The notes below the pieces were generated by a model that saw only the letters and a program-made list of their open reading frames with translations, did no database searches and had not been told where the DNA came from. This document shows, in pieces, positions 25,990-34,869 of a DNA stretch of 64,000 bases. Within the stretch, counting starts at the first letter, position 1; each line of letters starts with the position of its first letter. Both the position numbers and the translations under genes were made by a program. The DNA comes from an uncultured Eubacteriales bacterium (lineage in GTDB: Bacteria > Bacillota > Clostridia > Christensenellales > Borkfalkiaceae): positions 72,218-136,217 of the forward strand of contig CAJLRM010000008.1 in the NCBI GenBank assembly GCA_905209085.1. The letters run 5' to 3'.

Positions 25990-28248
25990 ATGAAAAGACA
26001 CAACAAAAAGACGGCGTTGCTTCTTGCTTCCCTGCTGTGCGTCGGTATGATGGGAACGGGTGCGGTGACTGCGTTCGCGGAAGAAACGGGCGACGCTCCG
26101 ACGGAGGGGGCGGATCTTTCGTACGCTTACACCGTCGGCGATCTGCCCTATCACACGGGATACAGCAAATTCGGCTATTACGCGACGGGATATGCGGATT
26201 ACGTGATGAAAGCGGGCGTCTTCGACTCCGCCGCGGAAGGCTACGGTCTGACTGCGTTCGATACCTGGGAAGAAGGCAGCAACAAAATCACCTCGACAAA
26301 AAAGAGCGGTCTGAAAATCGAAAACTGGAAATGGACGTTTGGAGCAAATACCAGCGTCGTCATCGAAGCGAAAGCCAAAGTGACGGGCACTATGAAAGTG
26401 GATTTCAGCACCTGCACCCTCGGCGGGTGGATGGAACCTTATAACACCATTTACACCGTTCACAGGCTGAACGTCGAAAACAAGACCTTGGATACCCTCG
26501 TCAATTACAGTCACGGAACGGACTCGGTCGGCGGCGGTACGCTGGCAGATAATGCGGCGTGTACTTCCGCGGCTACCTATACCCTCACCGTGGACGTTAA
26601 AGAAGGGGACGTGATCTATTACGAAGTAGGCTCGCTTGCTGCGGATAGAAATCTGCAAAGCGTGACGGACGGAAAGATCATCGTTACGCCTACGGAAATG
26701 AACGAAGCGGTGGTGACAAATTACGTCAATCTTCTCGAAGAGCAGGTGAAAGCGCTGACGCAGGCGAATTACGCGGAGTCCGACTGGACGATCATTCAAA
26801 ATTACGTAAAGACTTTTAAAGAGGGCACGTACGCGACGGCGGAAGAACTCTATGCCGCCTATACCGCCTCCAAAGAAGGCATTGAGGCCGTAAAGCCCGA
26901 TCCCTTGAAGGACAAGAGGACGGCGCTTTTGAAGTCGTTGGAAACCTATTACAAATCCTTGAAGGAAAGCAATTACACGGCGGAAAATTGGACCGTTGTG
27001 AAAACGGCTTACGAGGCGTTCGTGTCCGGCGCGGAAGCTTGCGAAACGGAAGAGGCTTTGCAGGCGCTCTACGACGAAAAATACGAGGCGATGGACGCCG
27101 TGAAAGCGTACAAACAGACGCTTGTCTATCTCGACCTGCCCTCCTCTCTGATCGCCGCGGAATACGGCTGGATAGAGGGCGACGTATTCGACGTGACGAT
27201 GTATACGGGGTCCGTGGAAAAGGGATTGGTGGAATTTGACAAATCGTTGGATAAAGACACCGTCATCAACGAAAGCGTAGGCGACATCACCAAGGCGCAA
27301 AATTGGAAATGGTTTATTTCCAGAGATAACGGCGTCATCGTCGCCTATAAAGCGAAGACGGACTGCAAAATCACGGTGACGGACACCCGTCTTAAAGACG
27401 GCGGCGGCAGCAACGGTTGGACGGACGATTGCGTTTTGACGAGCTATATCGTGCGCGACGGCGTCGCTAAAAAGATAAATTCCATCAACGCGCCTTCCTC
27501 GGACGCCGATTTCAGCGGCACCTATTATGCGAAGGCGGGGGATATGATCTATATCGAGTTCAATACCTTCACCGCGGACGCGGGATCACAGAGAAATACC
27601 GAATCTCCCTACGCCACGACGGCGGAAGCGGACAGCACGGCGTTTGACGAAGAAGCGTATGCGCAGCAGAATCACGATCTGCCCGCGGAAGTGACGAGCG
27701 CGATAGAAGAAAAGACGCAGGCGCTTTGCACCTATTACGAAGGTCTGAAAGAAGAGGACTACTCCACGACAAACTGGCTGACCCTCGCGCAGTACATCGA
27801 GGACTTTGTCGCGAAATGCGAAACGGATGTGAATACCGTGGACGACGTCACCAAGCTCTACGACGAGATCCTTGCGGAGATGAAAGCCATTCCTACGCTC
27901 GCACAGGCTGCCGCGGAACTGAAAGCCGCGCTCGACGGATACGCAGCGGATTTGCAGGCGGAATACGACAAACTCGTCGCGGAAAACGACTATACGACGG
28001 AGAATAAAGAGGCGCTGGACAAAGCGCTGGCTGACGGCAAAGCGGAAATACAAGCCGCCAAGAGCAAAGCGGCGGGCAGCACCGCGCTCCGCAAAGCGAC
28101 AAGCGCTCTGCAAGCGGTGGAAAAGACGGCGAAAACTTCGGGCGGCAGCGGCGGCTGCGGCAGCGTCGTGGGAAGCCTGGGAATGTTGATCGGCGCGGCG
28201 ACTCTCGCCGGCGCGGGACTCCTTCTCGGCAGAAAGAAAAAAGATTGA
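25990..28248 (+). CDS. Large surface protein with duplicated modules and Cys-containing C-terminal anchor
   Basis: A 752-residue secreted protein. A signal peptide ends near AFA/EE (residue 29). Two related beta-rich modules (about residues 40-235 and 375-545) share NWKW and GDxIYxE motifs. They alternate with four FIVAR-like helical repeats (NYAESDW, NYTAENW, DYSTTNW, DYTTENK). The C-terminus carries a Gly/Ser linker with a cysteine (GGSGGCGSVV), one membrane helix and RKKKD, the layout of a sortase-independent sorting tail rather than LPXTG. It heads the transporter operon and probably binds glycan at the surface. AAGGAG lies before ATG 25990. I know no close characterised homolog. Confidence 0.82.
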   Translation: MKRHNKKTALLLASLLCVGMMGTGAVTAFAEETGDAPTEGADLSYAYTVGDLPYHTGYSKFGYYATGYADYVMKAGVFDSAAEGYGLTAFDTWEEGSNKITSTKKSGLKIENWKWTFGANTSVVIEAKAKVTGTMKVDFSTCTLGGWMEPYNTIYTVHRLNVENKTLDTLVNYSHGTDSVGGGTLADNAACTSAATYTLTVDVKEGDVIYYEVGSLAADRNLQSVTDGKIIVTPTEMNEAVVTNYVNLLEEQVKALTQANYAESDWTIIQNYVKTFKEGTYATAEELYAAYTASKEGIEAVKPDPLKDKRTALLKSLETYYKSLKESNYTAENWTVVKTAYEAFVSGAEACETEEALQALYDEKYEAMDAVKAYKQTLVYLDLPSSLIAAEYGWIEGDVFDVTMYTGSVEKGLVEFDKSLDKDTVINESVGDITKAQNWKWFISRDNGVIVAYKAKTDCKITVTDTRLKDGGGSNGWTDDCVLTSYIVRDGVAKKINSINAPSSDADFSGTYYAKAGDMIYIEFNTFTADAGSQRNTESPYATTAEADSTAFDEEAYAQQNHDLPAEVTSAIEEKTQALCTYYEGLKEEDYSTTNWLTLAQYIEDFVAKCETDVNTVDDVTKLYDEILAEMKAIPTLAQAAAELKAALDGYAADLQAEYDKLVAENDYTTENKEALDKALADGKAEIQAAKSKAAGSTALRKATSALQAVEKTAKTSGGSGGCGSVVGSLGMLIGAATLAGAGLLLGRKKKD

Positions 28249-28300
28249 AAAAACGCGGATAGTGAGAGAAAAAATTTCTTTTTCGAATGAAAAAAGATTT

Positions 28301-28371
28301 TTTCGGACGGGAAACGAGCGTTTCGGACGAAGAATAGACCCTTTCGGACGGAATCGTAAAGATTTCGGACG
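28301..28371 (+). repeat. TTTCGGACG repeated four times at 20-21 bp
   Basis: Copies start at 28301, 28321, 28342 and 28363; a fifth, TTTCGGACA, is at 28544. The period equals two turns of the DNA helix. Confidence 0.85.
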
Positions 28372-28484
28372 GAAGAAAAATAAAGGCTCCGAAGTTTTTG
28401 GGAGAGAAAGTAAAAATTTCAGGAGAAACGGAAATTTTTTGAGTGAAAAATAGAAAATCGAGATCTATCGGTTTTTTCGGGAAC

Positions 28485-28515
28485 GCTTTCGGGCGGCGCG
28501 TCGCCGCCCGAAAGC
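28485..28515 (+). other. Perfect 14-bp GC-rich stem-loop
   Basis: GCTTTCGGGCGGCG (28485-28498) pairs with 28502-28515 around a 3-base loop. No T-run follows on either strand, so it is not a terminator; an mRNA-stabilising or processing structure between the surface protein and permease genes is possible. Confidence 0.7.
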
Positions 28516-28569
28516 CCCGAAGGCGCTTTCCGAAAAAAAAGCGTTTCGGACAAGACAAGGAGAAAAAGG

Positions 28570-29541
28570 ATGGAACACACGAAAATAACGCCGGCACGTC
28601 CTTTGAGAAAGACGAAGGGGCAAAAGACGCTGGATTATATAAAACGTTTCTGGCCGCTGTATGCGATGCTGCTGCCGCTGGTGGTATATCTTGCCATCTT
28701 CAATTATTATCCCATGACGGGATTGCAGCTCGCTTTTAAAGACTATTTTGTACGCAAGGGAATCTGGAACAGTCCGTGGGCGACGAACGACGAAGGGGGA
28801 CTGTCTTTGTTCAAACATTTCAAAATCCTCTTTTCCACTTCCGAATTCGGGACGACGCTCGCGAATACCCTGCGCATCTCGTTTTTGAAATTGCTGTTCG
28901 GCTTCCCCGCCCCCATATTGCTCGTGCTTTTTCTCAACGAGCTGACTTCCATGAAGTTCATGAAGTTCGTGCAGTCCGTTTCCTACATTCCGCATTTCAT
29001 ATCCTGGGTCGTGCTCGGCGGTATCTTTCTTTCCATCGACAGATCTTCGGGATTTCAAAGCGCCATGCAGGGACTGTTCGGGAAAGAAGTGCATTTTTTC
29101 AGCAACAACGCCTTGTACGTGGTGTTTCTGGTCGCTTCCGACATCTATAAGGGAATGGGCTGGGGAACGATCATTTATCTCGCCGCGCTCATGAACGTGG
29201 ACCCTCAGCTTTACGAAGCCGCCGATCTCGACGGCGCGGGCAGACTGAAAAAGATGTGGTACATCACTTTGCCCGGACTGCTGCCCGCCATTTCGATCAA
29301 CATGATCCTCAGTCTTTCCAATATCATGTACGCGGGCTTCGATCAGATCTATAACACATACAACACCGTGCTGTCCGATTACGGCAAGACGCTGGAACTC
29401 TATCTGTTCGAACTGGGCGTCACGGGCGGAAATTATCCGCTGTCTACGGCTGTGGGACTGTTCAACTCCCTGGTGGGATGCATCCTCGTCCTCATCGCCA
29501 ATAAATGCACAAAACTTGTGGGAGGGGAAGGCATATGGTGA
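28570..29541 (+). CDS. Sugar ABC transporter permease, LplB type
   Basis: A 323-residue inner-membrane permease of the carbohydrate CUT1 family, with six hydrophobic segments starting at FWPLYAMLLPLVVYLAIF near residue 27. The EAA loop that contacts the ATPase reads YEAADLDGAGRLKKMWYITL near residue 215. The early part with YYPMTGLQLAFKDY and the long first loop is typical of LplB/YteP permeases for oligosaccharides. AAGGAG lies before the ATG. The second permease overlaps its 3' end by 7 bases. No ATPase gene is in this operon, so a shared MsmX-like ATPase encoded elsewhere is presumably used. Confidence 0.94.
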   Translation: MEHTKITPARPLRKTKGQKTLDYIKRFWPLYAMLLPLVVYLAIFNYYPMTGLQLAFKDYFVRKGIWNSPWATNDEGGLSLFKHFKILFSTSEFGTTLANTLRISFLKLLFGFPAPILLVLFLNELTSMKFMKFVQSVSYIPHFISWVVLGGIFLSIDRSSGFQSAMQGLFGKEVHFFSNNALYVVFLVASDIYKGMGWGTIIYLAALMNVDPQLYEAADLDGAGRLKKMWYITLPGLLPAISINMILSLSNIMYAGFDQIYNTYNTVLSDYGKTLELYLFELGVTGGNYPLSTAVGLFNSLVGCILVLIANKCTKLVGGEGIW

Positions 29542-30461
29542 CGCAGGACGCGGAAAAATCCGCTTTCAAAGAAAAAGTCAAAACGGGCTGCAAGCATATT
29601 TTCGGCGGCACGGGAAAGGAACGGACCTTCAATATCGTCTTATATACCATATTCTTTCTCTTTCTCATCGTGATGCTTTCGCCTTTCGTATACGTGATTC
29701 TCGAATCCTTTAAATCCAAGGAACTTGTCAACGGCGTCCCCACGGAGATTTGGAGCTTCGCCGCCTATCGCGCCGTACTCGGGGGAAAGGAAAGCATCGT
29801 CCGCACCTTTTTGAACACCGTGTTCGTCACGATTTTCGGAACGATTTTCGCAGTGACGCTGACGACGGTGGGCTCTTATCCGCTGTCGAGAAAGAATCTC
29901 AAAGGCAGAAGCTTCTTTCTCATATACGTCCTCATCACGATGCTCTTTTCGGGCGGTCTGATTCCTTTTTATCTGCTGATCAGAAACGTGCTTCAACTCA
30001 CCGACAGCTATTGGGTGTACATTATCATCGGCGGGGCGGGCGCCTTCAATATTTTTATCGTCAAGGGATATTTTCAGGGCATTTCCGAGGAGCTGTACGA
30101 GGCGGCGGCGCTCGACGGCGCGGGAGAATTTAAAATATTTCTTTCCGTCTATCTGCCCCTTTCGAAACCCATCATTGCGACGATAGCGCTCTGGATAGCG
30201 GTAGGCAAATGGAACGATTATATGACGGGTCTTCTGTATATCAAAAACAGCAATAAGCTGCTGATTCAGAACACCCTGCGGGGGATGCTTTCCAAGGCCA
30301 CGAATACGTCGGGCATCGGCGGCGATTCCAGTCAGCTGGCTCTCTCCGAGTCCATCAAAATGGCTGCCGTCATCATTTCTCTGATCCCCATTATGTGCGT
30401 CTATCCTTTCGTGCAGAAATACTTTACGAAAGGCGTGATGTTAGGCTCCGTCAAAGGTTAA
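29535..30461 (+). CDS. Sugar ABC transporter permease, LplC/YtcP type
   Basis: A 308-residue second permease of the same transporter. Six hydrophobic segments; the EAA loop reads YEAAALDGAGEFKIFLSVYL near residue 195; the ending MLGSVKG matches the LplC/YtcP group. ATG 29535 has GGAGGGG 8 bases upstream; an in-frame ATG at 29505 lies before it. It forms a heterodimer with the preceding permease, and the two are translationally coupled. Confidence 0.94.
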   Translation: MVTQDAEKSAFKEKVKTGCKHIFGGTGKERTFNIVLYTIFFLFLIVMLSPFVYVILESFKSKELVNGVPTEIWSFAAYRAVLGGKESIVRTFLNTVFVTIFGTIFAVTLTTVGSYPLSRKNLKGRSFFLIYVLITMLFSGGLIPFYLLIRNVLQLTDSYWVYIIIGGAGAFNIFIVKGYFQGISEELYEAAALDGAGEFKIFLSVYLPLSKPIIATIALWIAVGKWNDYMTGLLYIKNSNKLLIQNTLRGMLSKATNTSGIGGDSSQLALSESIKMAAVIISLIPIMCVYPFVQKYFTKGVMLGSVKG

Positions 30462-30480
30462 AGTAGGTAACGGATTTATT

Positions 30481-31485
30481 ATGAAAAAGTATATCATCGA
30501 TACGGATATCGGCGACGATATCGACGACGCGTTCGCTCTCGATCTGGCGTTGAAACTCGATCTCGACCTCGTCTGCGTCACCACGGTTTTCCGCAACGTC
30601 CGCGAAAGGGCGGCGATTGCGAAAAAAATGCTCCGTCTTTACGGAAAAAAACTCCCCGTATACGCGGGGTACGGCGCAACGCTGGACGGGCGCGACGAAA
30701 ATTTCAGGATCTGTCAGTGGACTCCCGATCTGGAATGGGAGGAGTACGCCCCCGACAATTCCTCGCCCGAGGAAGCCGTGGACGCGATTCTCTCGGCGGC
30801 GCGGGTCTACAAAAAGGAATTCTGGCTGCTGGCGCTGGGCCCTCTCACCAATGTGGCGTCGGCGATCTTAAAAGACAGGGAAGCGATGCGGGGCATCGGC
30901 GGCATCGTCATGATGGGCGGGGATTTCGTCAATCATTACGCGGAGTGGAATATTCGCTGTGACGTCGCCGCGGCGGACGCGGTCTTTTCGTCGGGCGTGA
31001 ACATCGTCGCCTTCGGACATGAAATCACCTCGCAGACGAGGCTGACGCCCGCGCAGCAGCGATATGTCTTTTCCATGAAACAGGACGCCTATCACGCGTA
31101 TCTGGCGGAACTTTCAAGGCTTTGGTACAAATCGAAGCCCGACGGCTGGCTGATGGTGATGCACGACGTGCTCGTAATACGATACGCGGCGGATCCCGCC
31201 TTCTGCAAGACGGTGTCCGCGCCCGTGGAGGTGGAACGGCAGGGGAAATATACGTCGGGAATGACGGTGAATCTTTCCAAGATGGAACTGCCCGTTTCCG
31301 CGCCGCACAAAGTCGAATACGCGGCGGAAGTGGATATTCCCGCCTTTATCGAATATTTTATGAATGAAATCGGCTTTCATGCCGAAGGAGGAAATAAAAA
31401 TTATGAAAAAAATACTCAAAGCGACGGTAAGTTTGTGTTTGATTGGGACGTTGGCGGCGACTGTGACAGGCTGCGGAAATCATAA
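30481..31485 (+). CDS. Inosine-uridine preferring nucleoside hydrolase family protein
   Basis: A 334-residue enzyme that would split the N-glycosidic bond of ribonucleosides to base and ribose. The calcium and ribose-binding cluster DTDIGDDIDDA at residues 8-18 is the family hallmark, and ALGPLTNVASAI near 119 and GGDFV near 146 are further conserved blocks. No signal peptide, so it acts on imported material. It lies between the permeases and the solute-binding protein of a sugar transporter, suggesting the imported ligand contains a nucleoside or similar N-glycoside. The last 83 bases overlap the next gene; the family-like part ends near residue 300 and the remaining tail is probably a read-on. 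Confidence 0.9.
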   Translation: MKKYIIDTDIGDDIDDAFALDLALKLDLDLVCVTTVFRNVRERAAIAKKMLRLYGKKLPVYAGYGATLDGRDENFRICQWTPDLEWEEYAPDNSSPEEAVDAILSAARVYKKEFWLLALGPLTNVASAILKDREAMRGIGGIVMMGGDFVNHYAEWNIRCDVAAADAVFSSGVNIVAFGHEITSQTRLTPAQQRYVFSMKQDAYHAYLAELSRLWYKSKPDGWLMVMHDVLVIRYAADPAFCKTVSAPVEVERQGKYTSGMTVNLSKMELPVSAPHKVEYAAEVDIPAFIEYFMNEIGFHAEGGNKNYEKNTQSDGKFVFDWDVGGDCDRLRKS

Positions 31486-33085
31486 TAATTCCGAAAACGA
31501 CGGCAAAAACACCATTCGCATCTTCACCTATTCGGGGCAGGAATTTGAGTCGGTCACAATGGACTCGGTGATGAAAAAGATCGAGGACACCGTCGGCGTC
31601 AAGCTCTCCTTCGAGGGCGCCGTGGCGGACGATTATTATACCAAGCTCACCCCGATGATGAACTCTCAGGATTGGCCTGACATCATCTGGTGCGACCCCG
31701 AAAATTCGGGCGGCGCCTTTCAGAACTGGTCGGATCCCAAGCAGGAAATGCTGTATAATCTCGACGATCTGCTCGCGGGCAAAAAGGATCGCTATCCCTA
31801 TCTCACCAAGCTCATTTACTGCGATCAGTATAAGAATATCATGTATCACGACTCGCATTATATCGTGCCCGCCGTGAATACGTCCACGGCGTGGGCGATC
31901 TATTATCGCGCCGATTGGCTGGAACAGATAGGCTTTGTGGACGAGGCGGGAAAGGCGAAGGCGCCCGAAACGCTGGACGAGTTCGAGTACGTTATGAGTA
32001 GGTTTTCAGGCGAGGGGCTGTTCACGGACGCCAACGGTCAAAAGACGGGAAAAACTTACGGCATTTCTCCGAACACGCAGAACTTTTACGTCAATCCGCT
32101 GTACGGCGCGTTCGGCGTTACGCCCGATTGGGACATCACCGAAAGCGGCGACGTGTCCTATATGTATGCCCGCGACGAGTTCAAGCCCTATCTGAAATGG
32201 ATGAACGCCATGTATAAAAACGGGTATATCGAAAGCACCTTCAATCAAAACGTGGGCTTTACCGACCGCGATTCCTGGTATAACGGACGGGTGGGCTGCA
32301 TCATGACCAACGGCGAATCGCACATGGAATGGGTGGTCGGGAGTTTCGAATCCTCGCAGGGCGCGGAAGTCATCGTGGGACCTCCTCCCGTGGGAACGGG
32401 CAACACCTCGTCCCTTACGAATTGTACGCTCGGCGTAAAGGGAGAGAGGGGATATTCCAACTGGGGCGGCTATTATGGCGGTTATGCCGTCACACAGGGG
32501 ACCAAAGACCCTTATGAAACGCTCGATCTTCTGGAATACCTCGTTGCGCCCGAAGGCTCCATGCTCAGGCTGTACGGCATAGAAGGCACCCATTATACCT
32601 TGGATGCGGACGGAAACGTGGTCGTCGATCTGGACGGCAGAAACGCCGAGAGAGTCAATTATTTCTCCTCCGTCACCAATGTGGACGGAACGCAGAGCAA
32701 TTCGGGGCTTCACTCGATGGGCAGTCGTTTCGGATATAACGTGGATTGGGAATATTTCGAGGAAACGGGTAAAATCGCGGTGGCGACGGATATCGGCTCC
32801 CTGTATCCGAAATATCGGGCGTTGGTTCAGAAGGCGATCGATTATACGAAATATTTGCAGACGCCGAAACTTCTCAACGTCACCGCTTTCCCCTCCACGA
32901 TCGACTCCAAAAAGTCGGAGGTGATGAACATTTCTTCGCAGTTCATCAACAAGGCGATCATCGGGGACAAGAATCTGACCTCCGATTGGGATAAGATGAT
33001 CGCGGACATGGAGGGCGCGGGCTATAAGACGGTACAGGCCGTCATGAAAGAAACCGCGATCGCGCTCGGAATCATCGACGGCTGA
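31403..33085 (+). CDS. Extracellular solute-binding lipoprotein, LplA type
   Basis: A 560-residue binding protein for the LplBC-type permeases. The signal peptide ends in the lipobox VTGC near residue 22, followed by an Asn/Ser/Asp linker. The mature chain begins TIRIFTYSGQEFES and has the two-lobed family 1 pattern with the ligand-side tryptophans (DWPDIIWCD near 90, NWSDPKQEM near 112). Its size fits oligosaccharide-binding LplA proteins. ATG 31403 is chosen for the AAGGAGGAA 10 bases upstream, which lies inside the nucleoside hydrolase gene. Confidence 0.9.
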   Translation: MKKILKATVSLCLIGTLAATVTGCGNHNNSENDGKNTIRIFTYSGQEFESVTMDSVMKKIEDTVGVKLSFEGAVADDYYTKLTPMMNSQDWPDIIWCDPENSGGAFQNWSDPKQEMLYNLDDLLAGKKDRYPYLTKLIYCDQYKNIMYHDSHYIVPAVNTSTAWAIYYRADWLEQIGFVDEAGKAKAPETLDEFEYVMSRFSGEGLFTDANGQKTGKTYGISPNTQNFYVNPLYGAFGVTPDWDITESGDVSYMYARDEFKPYLKWMNAMYKNGYIESTFNQNVGFTDRDSWYNGRVGCIMTNGESHMEWVVGSFESSQGAEVIVGPPPVGTGNTSSLTNCTLGVKGERGYSNWGGYYGGYAVTQGTKDPYETLDLLEYLVAPEGSMLRLYGIEGTHYTLDADGNVVVDLDGRNAERVNYFSSVTNVDGTQSNSGLHSMGSRFGYNVDWEYFEETGKIAVATDIGSLYPKYRALVQKAIDYTKYLQTPKLLNVTAFPSTIDSKKSEVMNISSQFINKAIIGDKNLTSDWDKMIADMEGAGYKTVQAVMKETAIALGIIDG

Positions 33086-33169
33086 CGGAAGTTTTTTCCT
33101 CGGTCTTCAAAAAGGCGGCGCACGCCCGATAGAGAAAGGGGGCGCCGCCGCAAAGAATAAGGAGAAGAG

Positions 33170-34606
33170 ATGAAAGGATCTATCACGAAGCGTATTTCCC
33201 TTGCGTTGGCGGCGGTCTTTGCCGTCGGAGCGCTCTCTCTTTGCGGGTGCGCGAAAAACGAAAAGAGCGGTACGTTCGACGAAACGAATATCGTGCTGAG
33301 CTTTTCCGCCATGAGCGACATCCATCAACAAAAGGGAAAGACGCAATATGCGGATAAGTTGGTGAGGGCGCTCGACTATGCGGAGGAACTGAACGGCGGT
33401 CCGCTCGACGTCGCTCTGTTTGCGGGGGATCTCACGGAGGAAACGTGGCGGCAGAACAACGACGATTATTCCACGGAATACAACGCGGACGTGGCGATGC
33501 TCAAAGAAACCTTGGAAAGGAGTCTGAATCTCGAAGAAACGGCGGTGTTTTATGCCCTGGGCAATCACGACACCGACCCGTCGAGGCTGGGCGTCGAACA
33601 CATGGGCGGCATGGCGGAGCTTTTCTATCGCCAGCTCGGAGAAAAATTTTTCTGGGTGGACGCGGCGGATTCCGAGCCTGAAATCGGACGAAGACACGCC
33701 GTGGTCAACGGGTATCATTTCCTTTCCGTCCAGCCGGACGAATATTGGACGCTGCGGGGATATTCGGACGAAACGCTTTCCTGGATAGACGCTCAGCTCA
33801 AAAAGATCACCGCGGAAAACCCCGAACAATACGTTTTCGTGGCGGCGCATCCGCCCGTATACGGCACAGTGTTCGGCTCCTATTTGGGGAACTGGGCCGA
33901 CCTCGACCTATCGGACATCATGGAAAAATACCCGCAGGTCATTTATTTCAGCGGGCATATTCACAATGTTTTGCAGGAGGAAACACAGATCAGTCAAAAC
34001 GGGGCTTTTACGGCAATCGACTGCGGCAGCGTCAAATATACTTCCTGGATGAACAATCTCAACGATTCGGGCACAAATTTCGATAACTCGGTGGGGACTC
34101 GGATCGACGATTTTTCGCAGGGACTTCTCGTGCAGGCGGACGGCAACGGAAACGTGCGCGTCACCCGCTGTAACTATTATACGAAAAGTCCCATCAAAGA
34201 TCCTTGGGAGCTTTCCTATCCGAAATCGGACAAATCGCATCTGGCGGCTTATGACAACGAGGCGCGCGAAAAGAAAAACGAGGCACCCATGTTTGCGCCG
34301 AACGCAAAATTTGAGGCGAAAAAAACGCAGGGAGGATTGTCTTTTTCCTGGGACGCCGCGACGGACGACGACATGGTGCGCTATTATCGCATCGTCGTAT
34401 ACGAAACGAAAAACGGGCAAAGGACGAAGGTGGAATCGTATAATCTGGCGACGTTTACGTATCGATACGATCGGGCGGAGGATATGCCGACGGCGCTCTC
34501 TTACGAAAAGGAGGGAGAGTATCCGGGCGAATACGAGTGCGAACTTTATGCGGTGGACGTATGGGGCGCGCAGAGCGGGGCGGTGACTTCCGCGGTGACG
34601 GCGTAA
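33170..34606 (+). CDS. Calcineurin-like metallophosphoesterase lipoprotein
   Basis: A 478-residue exported phosphoesterase. Lipobox LCGC near residue 26. The five metal-binding blocks are intact: SDIH (near 47), AGDLTE (near 84), GNHDT (near 129), AHPPV (near 226) and GHIHN (near 262). A C-terminal beta-sandwich with fibronectin-like spacing (about 380-478) follows. At the outer face of the membrane it could remove phosphate from nucleotides, sugar phosphates or teichoic-type material before import, which suits the nucleoside hydrolase next door. It is the last gene before a terminator. Confidence 0.9.
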   Translation: MKGSITKRISLALAAVFAVGALSLCGCAKNEKSGTFDETNIVLSFSAMSDIHQQKGKTQYADKLVRALDYAEELNGGPLDVALFAGDLTEETWRQNNDDYSTEYNADVAMLKETLERSLNLEETAVFYALGNHDTDPSRLGVEHMGGMAELFYRQLGEKFFWVDAADSEPEIGRRHAVVNGYHFLSVQPDEYWTLRGYSDETLSWIDAQLKKITAENPEQYVFVAAHPPVYGTVFGSYLGNWADLDLSDIMEKYPQVIYFSGHIHNVLQEETQISQNGAFTAIDCGSVKYTSWMNNLNDSGTNFDNSVGTRIDDFSQGLLVQADGNGNVRVTRCNYYTKSPIKDPWELSYPKSDKSHLAAYDNEAREKKNEAPMFAPNAKFEAKKTQGGLSFSWDAATDDDMVRYYRIVVYETKNGQRTKVESYNLATFTYRYDRAEDMPTALSYEKEGEYPGEYECELYAVDVWGAQSGAVTSAVTA

Positions 34607-34663
34607 ACCGCCTGCGACGGGAATTGAAAAGACGGATGGCATAGCGGCTCAAACCGAGCGGCA

Positions 34664-34700
34664 AAACGGCTCCTTTTCGTTTGGAAGCGGAGCCGTTTTT
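34664..34700 (+). terminator. Terminator of the ABC operon
   Basis: AAACGGCTCC (34664-34673) pairs with GGAGCCGTTT (34689-34698), followed by T residues. Confidence 0.88.
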
Positions 34701-34758
34701 GCTGCCCTCGCGCAGAAAAAATACTTATCAAATCACATATCTTTTCAAAAAAATCGCA

Positions 34759-34787
34759 TTGACAACTGTCGTATAAAAAGGTATAAT
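34759..34787 (+). promoter_or_regulatory. Sigma-A promoter of the beta-galactosidase
   Basis: TTGACA (34759-34764), 17-base spacer, TATAAT (34782-34787), perfect consensus. The 17-base box found upstream of the other two units of the locus is absent here. Confidence 0.87.
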
Positions 34788-34869
34788 ATCCTCTGTAAGC
34801 GGGAAAATTTAAAGAGTGACGGAACGCGTTTTTCCGCGCGAACAATAAGAAATAAGGAGAAAGAAGGCA

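Larger units (their letters stand above)
28249..28569 (+). other. Intergenic region with phased repeats and a GC hairpin
   Basis: No gene, promoter or terminator is visible, so the ABC genes are probably read through from the surface protein gene. It holds the repeat array and the hairpin listed next. A 63-codon frame from GTG 28262 only reflects the repeats. Confidence 0.5.

Noticed and set aside
25827..26444. Frame from TTG 25827 overlapping the surface protein start
   Set aside because: No ribosome binding site; after 25990 it is only an out-of-frame reading of the real gene.
28262..28453. 63-codon frame with FGRxRK repeats
   Set aside because: The peptide repeats merely translate the TTTCGGACG DNA repeats; GTG start without ribosome binding site.
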